64,000 bases of DNA from Paenibacillus faecalis (GCF_900289175.1 NZ_LT985747.1:4707033-4771032), one strand, 5' to 3'; shown: positions 51,601-60,307, counted from the first letter of the stretch. The notes: a model not told the origin generated them from the letters alone. A program made the numbers and translations.

Positions 51601-53482
51601 TGAGGGAAGCGTTGTGCTGGAGGCAGACGGATTACCAACACTTCATCTCCCGTTCTCCTTGCATGTTGGAGAAGCGCCGCCGTCCACAGGCTTTGGTGTT
51701 CAGGAATTATCATTCAATCCTACGGTGATTACACCAAACGGAGATGGAAAGCAGGACTCCGCCCAATTTTCCTTCCGGATTACGGAGGATGTAAACGCCA
51801 TACAAATTATGCTGACAGACCTTTCAGGGAACGTAGTTGGTATTGTGGATGAAATGATCGATTTTGACGATAAGACTGGATTAAAACTGTTGGAACAGGG
51901 ATATTACGAGATTCCTGTTGACGGTACTTACACGAAATTTAAGGCAAACGGAACCCCTGAGGTAGATGAAAAAGGAGAGTGGATAAAACAGCAGCTTAAA
52001 GACGGGATTTATTCCATTGGAGTACATGCCTATTTACTTGATGACCAAGGTTTTACTCGCAGAGAATATCAGGCATACAGAGCGTTCAGGGTCGATAATA
52101 CTCCAGCGACGAAGCCGGGAGAAGGAGGCGAACCTGGAGGAAATGACGATGGTGGTGAAAGCGGCGGCGGTATTGGTGGCGGTTCAGGAGGAAGCGGGAC
52201 AGCTCCAACGCCTGCACCAAAGCCTGTACCAGAAACACCTGAACCACAACCGGCTCCTTCCGGAGCACCTGCATTACAGTCCGTTATAAAGCAGGGACAA
52301 GTCGTTAAGAATGTAGCAACTACTGCAACGCTTGACAAACAAGTTCAGACGCTGACTGTGAAAGACAAGGATCTCCAGGAGGCTGTAAGTGCTGCGGGAA
52401 CAAGCCCATCAGCTATAGTCATATCTATCGGCAAGCCGGAAGGACAAGGCATTAAAGTTGTTCTTACCCCTTCCCAATTGGAGATATTGAAAAAGTCGGC
52501 CAAGGGCAGCAGCATCATTATAAGCAATGCAAGTTCTTCCATGTCTGTACCTGTCGCGGCGCTGAAATCGGTTCCTGCTAAATCAAGCCTGGAACTCAGT
52601 ATTGCCAAAGGTGATTCTTTGAGCAGCCAGTTTACAAAAGGTTTTCCGGGTGTATCTTTGATTGGCTCCCCGGTCACTTTTGAAATGCGTACAATCGATG
52701 GCGGAACAAGTAAAGATTTTACGGTACCGACAGGTGAGCGAATTCTCACGGCCTTCACTGTACCGGGTCAGCTCGAGGCTTATTCGGCAGGCGTATTGTA
52801 TGCCCAAGATGGGAAGGTGAATCCGGCACCATCTGTCCTTACGAAGCAAAAGGACAACACAACGGTGGCCACGGTGAGCAGACCGGGCGTAGCGACTTAT
52901 GCCGTAGCATCTCGTGAAGTGAACTTTACGGATATTTCCTCTTCCTATGCTCGGTCTCAGATCAATGCGCTGGCAGGTAAACTGTTGATGAACGGTACAT
53001 CGGAAACGACATTCTCACCAAAAAGAAACGTGACCCGTGCAGAGTTTGCATCCATGCTGTCCCGGTCACTCGGATTGACAGCAACCACGCAAGCTCCGTT
53101 TAAAGATGTTAAACCGGGAAGCTGGTATGCAGGTCATGTTGCAGCCGCTTATGAGGCAGGGCTTGTTAATGGACAGGCCGATGGTACCTTTAATCCGAAT
53201 GCAAGCATCAGTCGCCAGGATATGTCTGTCATGCTTGCCAAGGCCATCGAATTGCTCCAGATTGAGCCGAAGTTAGAGGGACCAACTCGTGTACCATACG
53301 GGGATGCCTCATCATTGGCAGGCTATGCACAACAAAGTATTGAGTTGGTAACGTCACTTGGTTTAATGAACGGGGAAACTTCCGGCGATACCACTTATTT
53401 CCGTCCGCAAGCACCGACTACGCGCGAGGCAGCGGCAAAGGTATTGTATCTTCTGCTTAAGGAGGGAGAATTGATCAACTAG
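48680..53482 (+). CDS. Cell-surface S8 (subtilase) protease with PA and three SLH domains
   Basis: A 1600-residue exported protease. Order: signal peptide (1-31, cut near YANL), inhibitor I9-like propeptide (about 70-165), catalytic domain with Asp211 (VIDTGVDYKHPD), His260 (HGTHVSG) and Ser791 (GTSMAAPH), the latter separated from His by a 15-residue-repeat linker (414-578) and a PA domain (about 585-725). Then beta-sandwich domains (about 860-1150), a Gly/Pro hinge (about 1140-1190), and three SLH domains (1415-1600) that bind pyruvylated wall polymer. TTG start with GAGGGAA upstream. Likely a vpr/C5a-peptidase-type surface protease. Confidence 0.93.
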   Translation: MKKKSFFRKLPVVSLALLLSASLAVPSVGYANLNPDTTSQIVKRAGQDGMYATEAAEAYISPEINTSSSREINVIVQLSNEPAAVGKFAAQMGIRSMSPSSLESAASREQTSFEDEVRKIGIPLKVNYRYNTVLNGMEVTVPANRIPELAAIPGVKSIYENKTYYSVPIVEAPALPEDQAIYDKAPLDQMNVPEAWAKGLTGKGLKVGVIDTGVDYKHPDLIDAYKGGWDSFEQDNDPYEEPPISPEDDPFKTGFAGTTHGTHVSGTIVGRADNESSEIQQKGVAYEAELYVYKVLGRNPKTGRSSGSSAQVIDGIERAVKDGMDVINLSLGSDMEKDANSPDTIAVNNAVLSGVVAVVANGNAADKGPYYYSMGSPAGAQLAISVGAVTSPSYYFKAAATFMQGPNSEAPEAPEAKENDGSEPKAPEPPSDEDESKDPQVSEPPANENEAPELGVTDPPTGGDERAESQTVAPPSDADEASAPKATQSSTGEEGASVLEATQPATGEGDAAAPDTPKPPTGEEEAPAPDTQEPPIGEEEEQTEETPDPSTGEDGAPVPDETDPPVDENEANPEPSVNEPIFSNMDLNVMGWKVAEEDFASIMGTEPIELVYADLGQAEDFDNLEVMDKVVLISRGNSPFVDKLANAKARGAKAVIFFNGNTKPDNINEADLSESIPNRDDFIGTTLGESYDFIPHFDMKGSVGREIARQIINKPDETVTVTFAEDYPKIDVKGDTISTFSSRGPNADGLLGIKPDLVAPGVNIRSTWPAYGLFHPDASYAEAYNRNSGTSMAAPHVAGLALLLLQQNPEWSPFDVRSALTNTSDTLFDENNTRYDVYSQGAGRPDLDEALETPALLQTVEKITILDKELNQKEVINYGSSASFGMGKAGSGTQMMELQLKNISGSKVQYNATVKLHESVTSDPWNAVATPDVNGVSAQLVGIGENATVSAEAGKTQPFFLQVERKDAAANGVYEGSVVLEADGLPTLHLPFSLHVGEAPPSTGFGVQELSFNPTVITPNGDGKQDSAQFSFRITEDVNAIQIMLTDLSGNVVGIVDEMIDFDDKTGLKLLEQGYYEIPVDGTYTKFKANGTPEVDEKGEWIKQQLKDGIYSIGVHAYLLDDQGFTRREYQAYRAFRVDNTPATKPGEGGEPGGNDDGGESGGGIGGGSGGSGTAPTPAPKPVPETPEPQPAPSGAPALQSVIKQGQVVKNVATTATLDKQVQTLTVKDKDLQEAVSAAGTSPSAIVISIGKPEGQGIKVVLTPSQLEILKKSAKGSSIIISNASSSMSVPVAALKSVPAKSSLELSIAKGDSLSSQFTKGFPGVSLIGSPVTFEMRTIDGGTSKDFTVPTGERILTAFTVPGQLEAYSAGVLYAQDGKVNPAPSVLTKQKDNTTVATVSRPGVATYAVASREVNFTDISSSYARSQINALAGKLLMNGTSETTFSPKRNVTRAEFASMLSRSLGLTATTQAPFKDVKPGSWYAGHVAAAYEAGLVNGQADGTFNPNASISRQDMSVMLAKAIELLQIEPKLEGPTRVPYGDASSLAGYAQQSIELVTSLGLMNGETSGDTTYFRPQAPTTREAAAKVLYLLLKEGELIN
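49919..50413 (+). repeat. Eleven 45-bp repeats encoding a Pro/Glu linker
   Basis: Residues 414-578 of the SLH protease break into 11 consecutive units of exactly 15 residues without a single length change. The loose consensus is P-P-[ST]-G-E-[ED]-x-A-x-x-P-x-x-x-[EDQ], with the PP/PS/PA pair opening each unit. DNA identity between units is only partial, so the array is old. Its acidic, Pro-rich make-up predicts an extended spacer. Confidence 0.8.
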
Positions 53483-53491
53483 CTTTCGAAA

Positions 53492-53541
53492 AGGGCTGGT
53501 GCGAAAAGCGATGAGCTTTTTAGCACCAGTTCTTTTTTTTG
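53492..53541 (+). terminator. Terminator after the SLH protease
   Basis: GGCTGGTGC pairs with GCACCAGT around an AGC/GCT inner stem, followed by a T8 run. Confidence 0.88.
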
Positions 53542-53753
53542 TAAGGGTATGATTTCACGAATTTTCCCTTTTTCATTAAGTAGCATAAATTTTATTATAA
53601 GTGACAGATTAGTAATTGAAATAAAAGAAGCAAGCATGCTAACCATGACCGTGGATATTATTTACTCTCTATAAATAAAGGGGGCTTTTTTCTCCTATAA
53701 TTTCTGCAAGAAATGTTTTGCTAACATATTCGAAAGGGAAGTAGCTGCTGCAC

Positions 53754-55202
53754 ATGAACATTTTAAAAATAAGTTTACGGTCGATCACGGCATTTCTTGT
53801 CGCTACCCTGATCGTTCAACTGGTTTTCCCTTATTCTCAAGCAAGGACAGCACAAGCTCCGGCCTCATGCGGTCAGGGGTGTGTTCGTTATGATGTTGTC
53901 GTCATTGGCAGCGAGATTCAAGGGGTTTTGCTTGCAAGGCAAGCGATGAAGCACGGGCTTAATGTGATCATTTTAGACCCTCGCAGCAAGCCGGGTGGAG
54001 AATTGGTGTTAGGACAGATGCATTTTTTGGACGAGCCTAATGACAAGAACAAGAAAAGTCTCGTGCAAGGAGACATTAAAGAACTGTTTGATGGGTTTAA
54101 GAAGGGGACTATTCGGAAAGTGCCGGAGTTTAATAAATACTACCAGAAAATGATCCGTGGCATTCCGATCAAGAACGGAATTCAAATTCAATCCGTGAAA
54201 ACAATTCCGGTAAAGGGAGAGAAGTCGCTGCAAACACTGACCTACCGATTGAATGGGCGAGACTATGAAGTTCAGGCAGATTATTGGGTAGAGAATACGG
54301 ACTTTAACGCTCTGACAGGGAAGCTGGACGTGAAGCGAATTCCTGGCATGGAGAGCTTGTATAAAGGCAGTGGACATGAGCCTGATCATATGGCTGCTAC
54401 GTTAATGCTTCGTTTCAAGAAGGTAGACTGGCGCAAGCTTCATCAAGCGGTGCTGGATGATTATCCGCTGACGAACGTACAGCAGAAATACGGACCAAAC
54501 ACGTATGTCGACTGGAATATTGCGACAGGCTTCAGCAACATTATGATGAAGTACAAACCGCGTGACCCCCAATTGGTGCTGAGGGGAATGAACACGCTTG
54601 ACCAGAGGCATGGGGAAGTCATCATGAACGCGCTGTTGATTTATGATGTCGATCCGGCGGACCCGAAATCGGTCCAAAACGCGATCAACAAAGGGAAGAC
54701 AGAAGCGCCTTACGTTCTGGAGTATATGCGGAAGAATATCCCGGGCTTCGCCAAGGCGGAGCTGAATGGTTTTCCGGAATATTTGTACGTTCGGGATTAC
54801 AATCGGTTTGAGACGGATTATGTAATGAAATATGAAGATGTCAGAAATGGACGGATGTTCTGGGACAATGTCAGCATCGGGGGGTATCCGATCGATCTTC
54901 AAGCGACAACGCTCATTCCGAAAGGCATCGGATTCGGTAAAACCGACAAGTATGGGATGCCGCTTCGTTCGTTTATGCTGAAATCCTACGACAATGTACT
55001 TGTGGCCGGTAAAAATGTAGGTGCCGAAATCAAGGCTTACGGTACCGCACGGATCATGCCGAATACGGCGTTGGCTGCTCAAACGATGGGGATTATTCTG
55101 GGGCGTGAAAAGGACAAAAGGCTGATAGACCTCAATCAGGCTGACTTCCGTCGAATTCATGCTTACTTGAAAAAGGATTATAATATCGTATTGGATAAAT
55201 GA
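53754..55202 (+). CDS. Exported FAD-dependent oxidoreductase
   Basis: A 482-residue protein with an N-terminal signal or anchor helix (about 8-30) and a Rossmann fold (VVVIGSEIQGVLLAR, about 50-64) in which the GxGxxG centre reads GSEIQG. The later LVAGKNVGAEI and TARIMPNTALAAQTMGIILG fit the FAD-dependent oxidoreductase/YtfP-BluB-like C-terminal FAD site. C39 and C43 follow the signal. Target unknown; extracytoplasmic location is inferred from the leader. Confidence 0.75.
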   Translation: MNILKISLRSITAFLVATLIVQLVFPYSQARTAQAPASCGQGCVRYDVVVIGSEIQGVLLARQAMKHGLNVIILDPRSKPGGELVLGQMHFLDEPNDKNKKSLVQGDIKELFDGFKKGTIRKVPEFNKYYQKMIRGIPIKNGIQIQSVKTIPVKGEKSLQTLTYRLNGRDYEVQADYWVENTDFNALTGKLDVKRIPGMESLYKGSGHEPDHMAATLMLRFKKVDWRKLHQAVLDDYPLTNVQQKYGPNTYVDWNIATGFSNIMMKYKPRDPQLVLRGMNTLDQRHGEVIMNALLIYDVDPADPKSVQNAINKGKTEAPYVLEYMRKNIPGFAKAELNGFPEYLYVRDYNRFETDYVMKYEDVRNGRMFWDNVSIGGYPIDLQATTLIPKGIGFGKTDKYGMPLRSFMLKSYDNVLVAGKNVGAEIKAYGTARIMPNTALAAQTMGIILGREKDKRLIDLNQADFRRIHAYLKKDYNIVLDK

Positions 55203-55215
55203 TCACAAATGTAAA

Positions 55216-55263
55216 GGCAGCAGGAACCTTTCTTGATTGAAAGGGGGGTCTGCTGCTTTTTTT
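55216..55263 (+). terminator. Terminator after the oxidoreductase
   Basis: GCAGCAG/CTGCTGC stem with an inner TTTC/GAAA stem, then seven T. It directly abuts the PhoP-like box. Confidence 0.85.
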
Positions 55264-55315
55264 AAACGAAAGTTAAACGCAGTTTAAACGCCTTTTAACT
55301 TCCTGATGATACCAT
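55262..55315 (+). promoter_or_regulatory. PhoP-like box and promoter of the esterase gene
   Basis: Four direct repeats on a strict 11-bp period: TTAAAC at 55262, 55273 and 55284 and TTAACT at 55295. B. subtilis PhoP boxes are TT(A/T/C)ACA-type hexamers on the same 11-bp period, usually four of them. A -10-like TACCAT (55310-55315) lies 9 bp after the last repeat, where PhoP-activated promoters have it. The binding protein could be another OmpR-family regulator. Confidence 0.7.
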
Positions 55316-55356
55316 GAAAGGGAACGAAAAACATCAGCGAAGAGAAGGGGATAAGA

Positions 55357-56757
55357 ATGATACGAAAACTGCAAAAATGGGCTATCGCAGGTGTGATTTG
55401 TATGCTGGGAGGAACCATTCTGCCGACAAGCCATGCAGCCGCCGCGATTACCGCTGCCAATCAACAGCATTACGATGATGCAACCGTAACTGAATGGAAG
55501 CAATGGGTGAAAGAGAATGCTGTATTTATGAAGATCAACCCGGAAAATTCGAAATCTTTAAAGGAAAAAGACGTTTTTCAAGATTTACAGTTCTTAAAAC
55601 CGCTGCTGAAGGACAAGCGAATGGTCAGTCTCGGGGAGGCATCACATGGGGCGTCGGAATATAATTCGGTTAAAGTAAGACTCGTTCAGTTTCTTCATGA
55701 GGAGATGGGGTTTGACGTTATTGCATTCGAATCCCTGCTGGGAGATGCCAGCGTTGCATATGCGCAGATCGGAAAGGATAAGCCGAAGGAGACGATGAAC
55801 AAAGCCATTTACGGTGTGTGGCAGGTGGAGGAGAATCTGGCGTTGTTTGAGTATATCGTAGAGCGAAGCAAGACCGACCGGCCGCTTATTTTGACTGGCT
55901 TTGATGTGCAGGCGACAACGGAGCCGTTCAAAGCGTTCGGAAATGAATGGTTTAGCTCGGTAGACCCAAGCGTGGGCCGTCGCTTCGAACAGGCCGAAAG
56001 ACGCTTCATCGAAGTACATAGCTTTGACGATATGAAGAAGTTCCGCAATGTGCAAAAGGATCTGATTCAGGAGTATAGAGCACTGCAAACATTTGTTGCT
56101 AAAAATGAAACGAAGCTGAAGTCGCTAATTCCGCAGCATGAGGACATGGTGCCGATTATGAAGAGGGTATTGCAAAATCGAATCGATGTGTTGGACAACT
56201 ATGTGGAGCATATGGTTCGGATGTGGGCTGACATGGATACGAAGCATCTTCCGAAAGCAAGCTATCTTCGAGACAAGATGATGGCGGACAATGTAGCATG
56301 GTTAGCCGAAGAAATGTACCCTGACAAAAAAATAATATTGTGGGGCCACAATTACCACATTCGCAAGCATAACTCGACCATGATTACGGAGCATAATGGT
56401 ATGGGATTTTCCAATGACCCGTATCCGACAATGGGTGAGATGCTGCCTGCAGAGCTGCAGCGACAGCATTATGTGATCGGTTTGTATGCTTATCAAGGCA
56501 GCTCTTTGAAGAATAACGACAAGACGGAGGCTGTCAAGCTCCCGCATCCACACGGCAGTCTTGAAGATATTTTGAAGGCAGGCGGGCATCCTGTTTCGTT
56601 TATTAATCTGGAAAATCAGCCACTTGAGCAAGGGACATCATGGATGTACACACCTCGTGTGGCGAAAGCTTGGGGCGTGCTGGACGAAGTTATGATCGCC
56701 CGTGATCAGTACGATGGGATTGTGTTCATCGATACTATTTATCCTTCGAAAAGATAA
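55357..56757 (+). CDS. Secreted erythromycin-esterase-family protein
   Basis: A 466-residue protein. Signal peptide (about 1-28, ending SHAAA), then an EreA/EreB-like catalytic domain: SLGEASHGASEYN with E94 and H97, FDVIAFESLLGDA with E125, and late His residues in LWGHNYHIRKH. Ere enzymes open macrolide lactones, but many homologues have unknown targets. The signal peptide and PhoP-like box suggest an extracellular role in phosphate stress rather than resistance (inference). Confidence 0.88.
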   Translation: MIRKLQKWAIAGVICMLGGTILPTSHAAAAITAANQQHYDDATVTEWKQWVKENAVFMKINPENSKSLKEKDVFQDLQFLKPLLKDKRMVSLGEASHGASEYNSVKVRLVQFLHEEMGFDVIAFESLLGDASVAYAQIGKDKPKETMNKAIYGVWQVEENLALFEYIVERSKTDRPLILTGFDVQATTEPFKAFGNEWFSSVDPSVGRRFEQAERRFIEVHSFDDMKKFRNVQKDLIQEYRALQTFVAKNETKLKSLIPQHEDMVPIMKRVLQNRIDVLDNYVEHMVRMWADMDTKHLPKASYLRDKMMADNVAWLAEEMYPDKKIILWGHNYHIRKHNSTMITEHNGMGFSNDPYPTMGEMLPAELQRQHYVIGLYAYQGSSLKNNDKTEAVKLPHPHGSLEDILKAGGHPVSFINLENQPLEQGTSWMYTPRVAKAWGVLDEVMIARDQYDGIVFIDTIYPSKR

Positions 56758-56808
56758 TCTCCATCCTAAAACCAAGGGGGATAAGCTGTCGTTTCGTGTA
56801 ATAGATCG

Positions 56809-56838
56809 TTGACCTGGTCTGGAAGGTACTGGTATAAT
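56809..56838 (+). promoter_or_regulatory. Strong promoter of an intergenic RNA
   Basis: TTGACC (56809-56814), 18-bp spacer, perfect TATAAT (56833-56838) with extended TGG. It lies 52 bp after the esterase gene and about 260 bp before the next start codon. Confidence 0.75.
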
Positions 56839-56844
56839 AGCGCC

Positions 56845-57028
56845 GGAGATGTAGTGAAAGGGGAATTGAAACTTCATGGCAGGTACTTTGTAATGGTTTT
56901 TTCATGCAATAGAACACCTTTATCCTGAATGAGAACACGGGATAGGTGTGTCTGTTCATACCATTACGAAGGATGCTAGGTAAGGAGTTATAAATAACCT
57001 GGCGAATACCTTTGGGGTATTCGCTTTT
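56845..57028 (+). ncRNA. Candidate ~185-nt structured RNA
   Basis: From the predicted start (about 56845) to the terminator stem GCGAATACC/GGTATTCGC (57002-57024, T tail) there is no coding frame but strong folding. CTTTGTAATGG pairs with CCATTACGAAG (one G-U), extended by GGCA/TGCT, and encloses an unpaired bubble and an inner stem ACACCT-ATCC/GGAT-AGGTGT. A long stem, central bubble and apical stem is the layout of 6S RNA, but I could not match sequence to known 6S RNAs. It may instead be a regulatory leader of the SDR gene at 57095. Confidence 0.55.
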
Positions 57029-57094
57029 GTGTTGCCCAGATCCATCTCCTTTAACCCTTGCTGTTGCTTCCTCGCATATCAGGAGGAGTTATAC

Positions 57095-57865
57095 ATGAAA
57101 ACATTACAAGGAAAAATCGCCATCGTAACCGGGGCTAGTCGCCGGATTGGCATAGGCACGGCTATTTGTAAGGCGCTCGCTGCGGCGGGAGCGGATATCT
57201 TCTTTACGTACTGGCAGCCATACGACCGCACGATGGAGTGGGGAGAAGACCACGATTGGCCGCAGCTTCTTGCGCAGCAGCTGGAACAGGAGGGTGTTCG
57301 CGTACATGGCATGGAGGCAGATCTGTCCGATCCGGTAACACCGAAGCGGATTATCGAGGAAGTGTTTTCGGTGCTTGGATCACCCTCCATTCTTGTGAAT
57401 AATGCTACACATTCAACTTTGGACGGGTATGAGAAACTGAGCGCAGATATTTTGGATGCACACTATGCCGTGAACGTTCGCGGTACGTGTATGCTCTGCG
57501 CTGAGTTTGCGAAGGCTTTTCGTCTGCCTTCCGGGGGAAGAATAATCAATATGACTTCAGGTCAGGACAAAGGGCGGATGCCGGGGGAGCTTGCTTATGC
57601 GGCTACGAAGGGAGCCATATCCGCATTTACCGTCTCATTGTCTGCTGAATTAGCATCACGTCAGATTACGGTAAATGCCGTTGACCCCGGTCCAACCGAT
57701 TCAGGGTGGATGAGCGAGGAGCTGAAGAGCTATCTGCTTCCAAGATTCCCGATGAAGCGTATCGGGCAGCCTTCGGATGCTGCTCGTTTGGTAAAGCTGC
57801 TTGCCTCGGATGAAGCAGGCTGGATTACCGGACAGATTATTCATTCGGACGGCGGATTTATGTAA
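57095..57865 (+). CDS. Short-chain dehydrogenase/reductase
   Basis: A 256-residue SDR. TGASRRIGIG (about 11-20), VNNATH, the catalytic Ser in NMTSGQDKG, YAATK and IIHSDGG at the end. The N-terminal coenzyme loop and the insertion around residues 40-65 (YWQPYDRTMEWGEDHDW) are like the 3-oxoacyl-ACP reductase subgroup with an extended loop. ATG 57095 follows CAGGAGGAG. It may be controlled by the structured RNA just upstream. Confidence 0.88.
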   Translation: MKTLQGKIAIVTGASRRIGIGTAICKALAAAGADIFFTYWQPYDRTMEWGEDHDWPQLLAQQLEQEGVRVHGMEADLSDPVTPKRIIEEVFSVLGSPSILVNNATHSTLDGYEKLSADILDAHYAVNVRGTCMLCAEFAKAFRLPSGGRIINMTSGQDKGRMPGELAYAATKGAISAFTVSLSAELASRQITVNAVDPGPTDSGWMSEELKSYLLPRFPMKRIGQPSDAARLVKLLASDEAGWITGQIIHSDGGFM

Positions 57866-57874
57866 TTAATAGAG

Positions 57875-57960
57875 AAAAGCAGGCCGCCATGAACGGGATT
57901 CCATCAAGTTAGATCATCCTAACGATGGAAGGCGTCGTTCAATGGCTGGCCTGTTTTCTT
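57875..57960. terminator. Long bidirectional hairpin
   Basis: AAAAGCAGGCC pairs with GGCCTGTTTT, with inner CCATC/GATGG and GTTAG/CTAAC stems. It lies between the convergent SDR and DUF4179 genes. Confidence 0.8.
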
Positions 57961-58045
57961 TTTGCACTGCGCGCAGCTCCCATCCCACGGTATGACGTTG
58001 TATGGAATTGACCATACTTTAGGCAAGTTATCGCTGCTTAACGCG

Positions 58046-59698
58046 TTATTTTCCCTGCTTTACTGGAATGCGCATCTCATCATCTTTCTTTTCTGTTGAA
58101 TATTTGGCAATGTAAATCTCCAGTTCGGATTTATTGAAATTCTCGTATACATCGATATGCTTGTTGTTTCCATCCCCTAGCAGACCGACGGTGACTGGTT
58201 TTCCATAGCTTCGATCTTTCCCGTCAATATAATAGGTTTGATTGACTCCGCCAAACCCTGGGTCTGCGCTTAATGATTCGACATAAAGGTTATGATCCTT
58301 CATGTAATATGTCCAAGTGATCGGATAGCCCTGGATACTGCTGGTTATGGTTTGACGTTCATTGGATATGTTCGTTAAAGCAATCGCGTTCATGTCGCCG
58401 TCATGCTCATCGACACGGTGCTTCGCGATCAGAGACACAGGCTGATGAGCAAGGGACTCTGCGCTCAGACCCGTCATTTCAAAGCGCAGCTCGGTTTCAT
58501 TGTCAGACTTACCAAACCATAGACCGCCGTTTAGCAGTTTGCCGCCAACATCCAACTGATAGTTCATATATGGAAGCCGCGTATGTTTTTCTTTATGAGA
58601 TAGAACTAAACGGACTTGTGTTGGCGTAACGGTCATCTGATTGATTTTTGTTCCGTCAGCAACTTGATCCAAAGGAATATTCAGTTTTTCCTTGAATGAT
58701 CCGTTTTTCATTTGTTTTTTGGAAAGGGCCAGGTCTAGGTTCCAATTTCCTTCGGAAGTTTTTAGTGCACGATCATAGAGCAGAAGGAATTGGGTATCTT
58801 CGGCAAGCAATTGATCGGTCTTGAATGTTTGCTGGTTCATGTATTCTTGATTAGATCCCGGTGTTCCAGAGATCGGAACTTCCGCTTCAACGATAGGTTC
58901 GTTGTTTTTATTGATGACTTGAATTCGAGGCCAGGACCTTTTCTGCAATTTCGGATCTGTAAATGTAATGGCCGATTTCAGCATTGTTTTGCCGTCCGAT
59001 TGCTCGAAGGACTGTAGTTTTACGTTGTCTATGCCATCTTTATTAATCTGGAACACCTGTGTATGAGGGTTGGCAGGATCGAAGTCGATGGTTTGCTTGC
59101 CCGTGCCTGTGAAGACCAAATTTTCTATCGTAAACACAACATCTGCTGTACTGCGATCTGCGACCCAGTCTGTCTCGAAATAGCCTTGGAATACACCAAG
59201 CTCTTCGTTCCACTGATGTGAGTAGTTCCCCTCAATCGGGCTTCCTTTCTGATTTTTCAGACCGATATGGTCAAAGCTTACTTGCGCACCGTCCCATGAT
59301 TCGCCAGGGTCCAGACTGTAAAGCAGGAAAGTCCGGTTTTCATCCACAAAAGCGGTATGTACGGTCATGGTTATGCCGTTGGTCGTTACGGACTTCTCAA
59401 TGGTTTGGCCAAGTCCCTGTTCCAAAGCGGTCTGAATACCTTCTTTATGGGAGAGCAGGGTATCCCAATCGTAAGTGATTGCCGCATATACCGGAGTAGC
59501 CATGAGTGCAACGGATAATCCGATGACGGCCGCTACCTTTTTTCGTTTCCGAGGAAGAGCTCGGTTCGACTCCATATGCTCCATATCTGCCGATTGCATT
59601 TTATTTTGCCGAATGCTGTCCCACATTTGATCAAAATCAGGATAAGGTACATCCGGGTTATTTAAATGCTTTTTCAAATTTTTCTCAACTTGTTCCAT
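58046..59698 (-). CDS. DUF4179-domain membrane anti-sigma-like protein
   Basis: A 550-residue protein: cytosolic N terminus (about 1-53), one membrane helix (about 54-74) and a large extracytoplasmic beta-rich part, the first half of which (about 75-200) is DUF4179. Proteins of this layout are co-encoded with ECF sigma factors in Paenibacillus and are assumed to be anti-sigma or signal sensors. It overlaps the upstream sigma gene by 14 bp. I see no zinc-finger motif. Confidence 0.82.
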   Translation of the reverse strand: MEQVEKNLKKHLNNPDVPYPDFDQMWDSIRQNKMQSADMEHMESNRALPRKRKKVAAVIGLSVALMATPVYAAITYDWDTLLSHKEGIQTALEQGLGQTIEKSVTTNGITMTVHTAFVDENRTFLLYSLDPGESWDGAQVSFDHIGLKNQKGSPIEGNYSHQWNEELGVFQGYFETDWVADRSTADVVFTIENLVFTGTGKQTIDFDPANPHTQVFQINKDGIDNVKLQSFEQSDGKTMLKSAITFTDPKLQKRSWPRIQVINKNNEPIVEAEVPISGTPGSNQEYMNQQTFKTDQLLAEDTQFLLLYDRALKTSEGNWNLDLALSKKQMKNGSFKEKLNIPLDQVADGTKINQMTVTPTQVRLVLSHKEKHTRLPYMNYQLDVGGKLLNGGLWFGKSDNETELRFEMTGLSAESLAHQPVSLIAKHRVDEHDGDMNAIALTNISNERQTITSSIQGYPITWTYYMKDHNLYVESLSADPGFGGVNQTYYIDGKDRSYGKPVTVGLLGDGNNKHIDVYENFNKSELEIYIAKYSTEKKDDEMRIPVKQGK

Positions 59699-60221
59699 AC
59701 TGCTTCTCTCCCTTCAACCCAAAATTATAATTATGCCGTTCAATCTTTCTTCTCAGCACTTTCAATGCCTGATGAAGTCTTGATTTCACTGTTCCTTCAG
59801 GGATGTTCAGTATTTCGGAGATTTCTGCAATCGTCAGCTCACCGATGTAGCGGAGCAAGATAACGGATCTCTGTTTATCTGGCAGTTCTTTCAGCAGCCT
59901 ATCCCATTCGGCAGATTCCGCTTTCTCCAATACAATGGTGTCTACGTTCTTGACCGATGTCGTATTTTGCTCATAAAGCCATTGGACTTGATTCTGCTTT
60001 TCCCGTTTGGTCTGGTTCTTTCTAAGCAAATTCAAGCAGTGATTCATTGTGATACGCATCATCCAGGCGCGTACATGCTCGATGCTTTTCCAATCCTGGC
60101 GAAATACGGTGACGAACACATCGTGGCAGAGATCTTCTGCGTCTTGTTCGTTCCGAAGCATGTAATAACATGTGCGGTATACCTCTTTGTTGTAAGCATC
60201 GAATAATTCTCGTTCTGTCAA
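59685..60221 (-). CDS. ECF-type RNA polymerase sigma factor
   Basis: A 178-residue group 4 sigma: region 2 (about 5-70, EVYRTCYYMLRNEQDAEDLCHDVFVTVF) and region 4 (about 115-165, ELPDKQRSVILLRYIGELTIAEISEILNIPEGTVKSRLHQALKVLRR). TTG start at 60221 after AAGGAG. Third ECF sigma of the window, co-transcribed with the DUF4179 gene. Confidence 0.93.
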   Translation of the reverse strand: MTERELFDAYNKEVYRTCYYMLRNEQDAEDLCHDVFVTVFRQDWKSIEHVRAWMMRITMNHCLNLLRKNQTKREKQNQVQWLYEQNTTSVKNVDTIVLEKAESAEWDRLLKELPDKQRSVILLRYIGELTIAEISEILNIPEGTVKSRLHQALKVLRRKIERHNYNFGLKGEKQYGTS

Positions 60222-60307
60222 TGAGCGGCACTCCTTTCCTGCCTGTTATGTGTTATGTAATATAAACAAACGACCGTGAGAAACGGTTCATATTATTTTT
60301 TATCGTT

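Noticed and set aside
54402..55160. 252-codon minus-strand frame opposite the FAD oxidoreductase
   Set aside because: Long but without any family pattern; the plus strand encodes a clear Rossmann protein.
53754..57865. A resistance island or mobile element around the Ere, AAC(3) and RlmN-like genes
   Set aside because: No transposase, integrase, direct repeats or composition break seen; the genes are separated by ordinary chromosomal genes with their own terminators.
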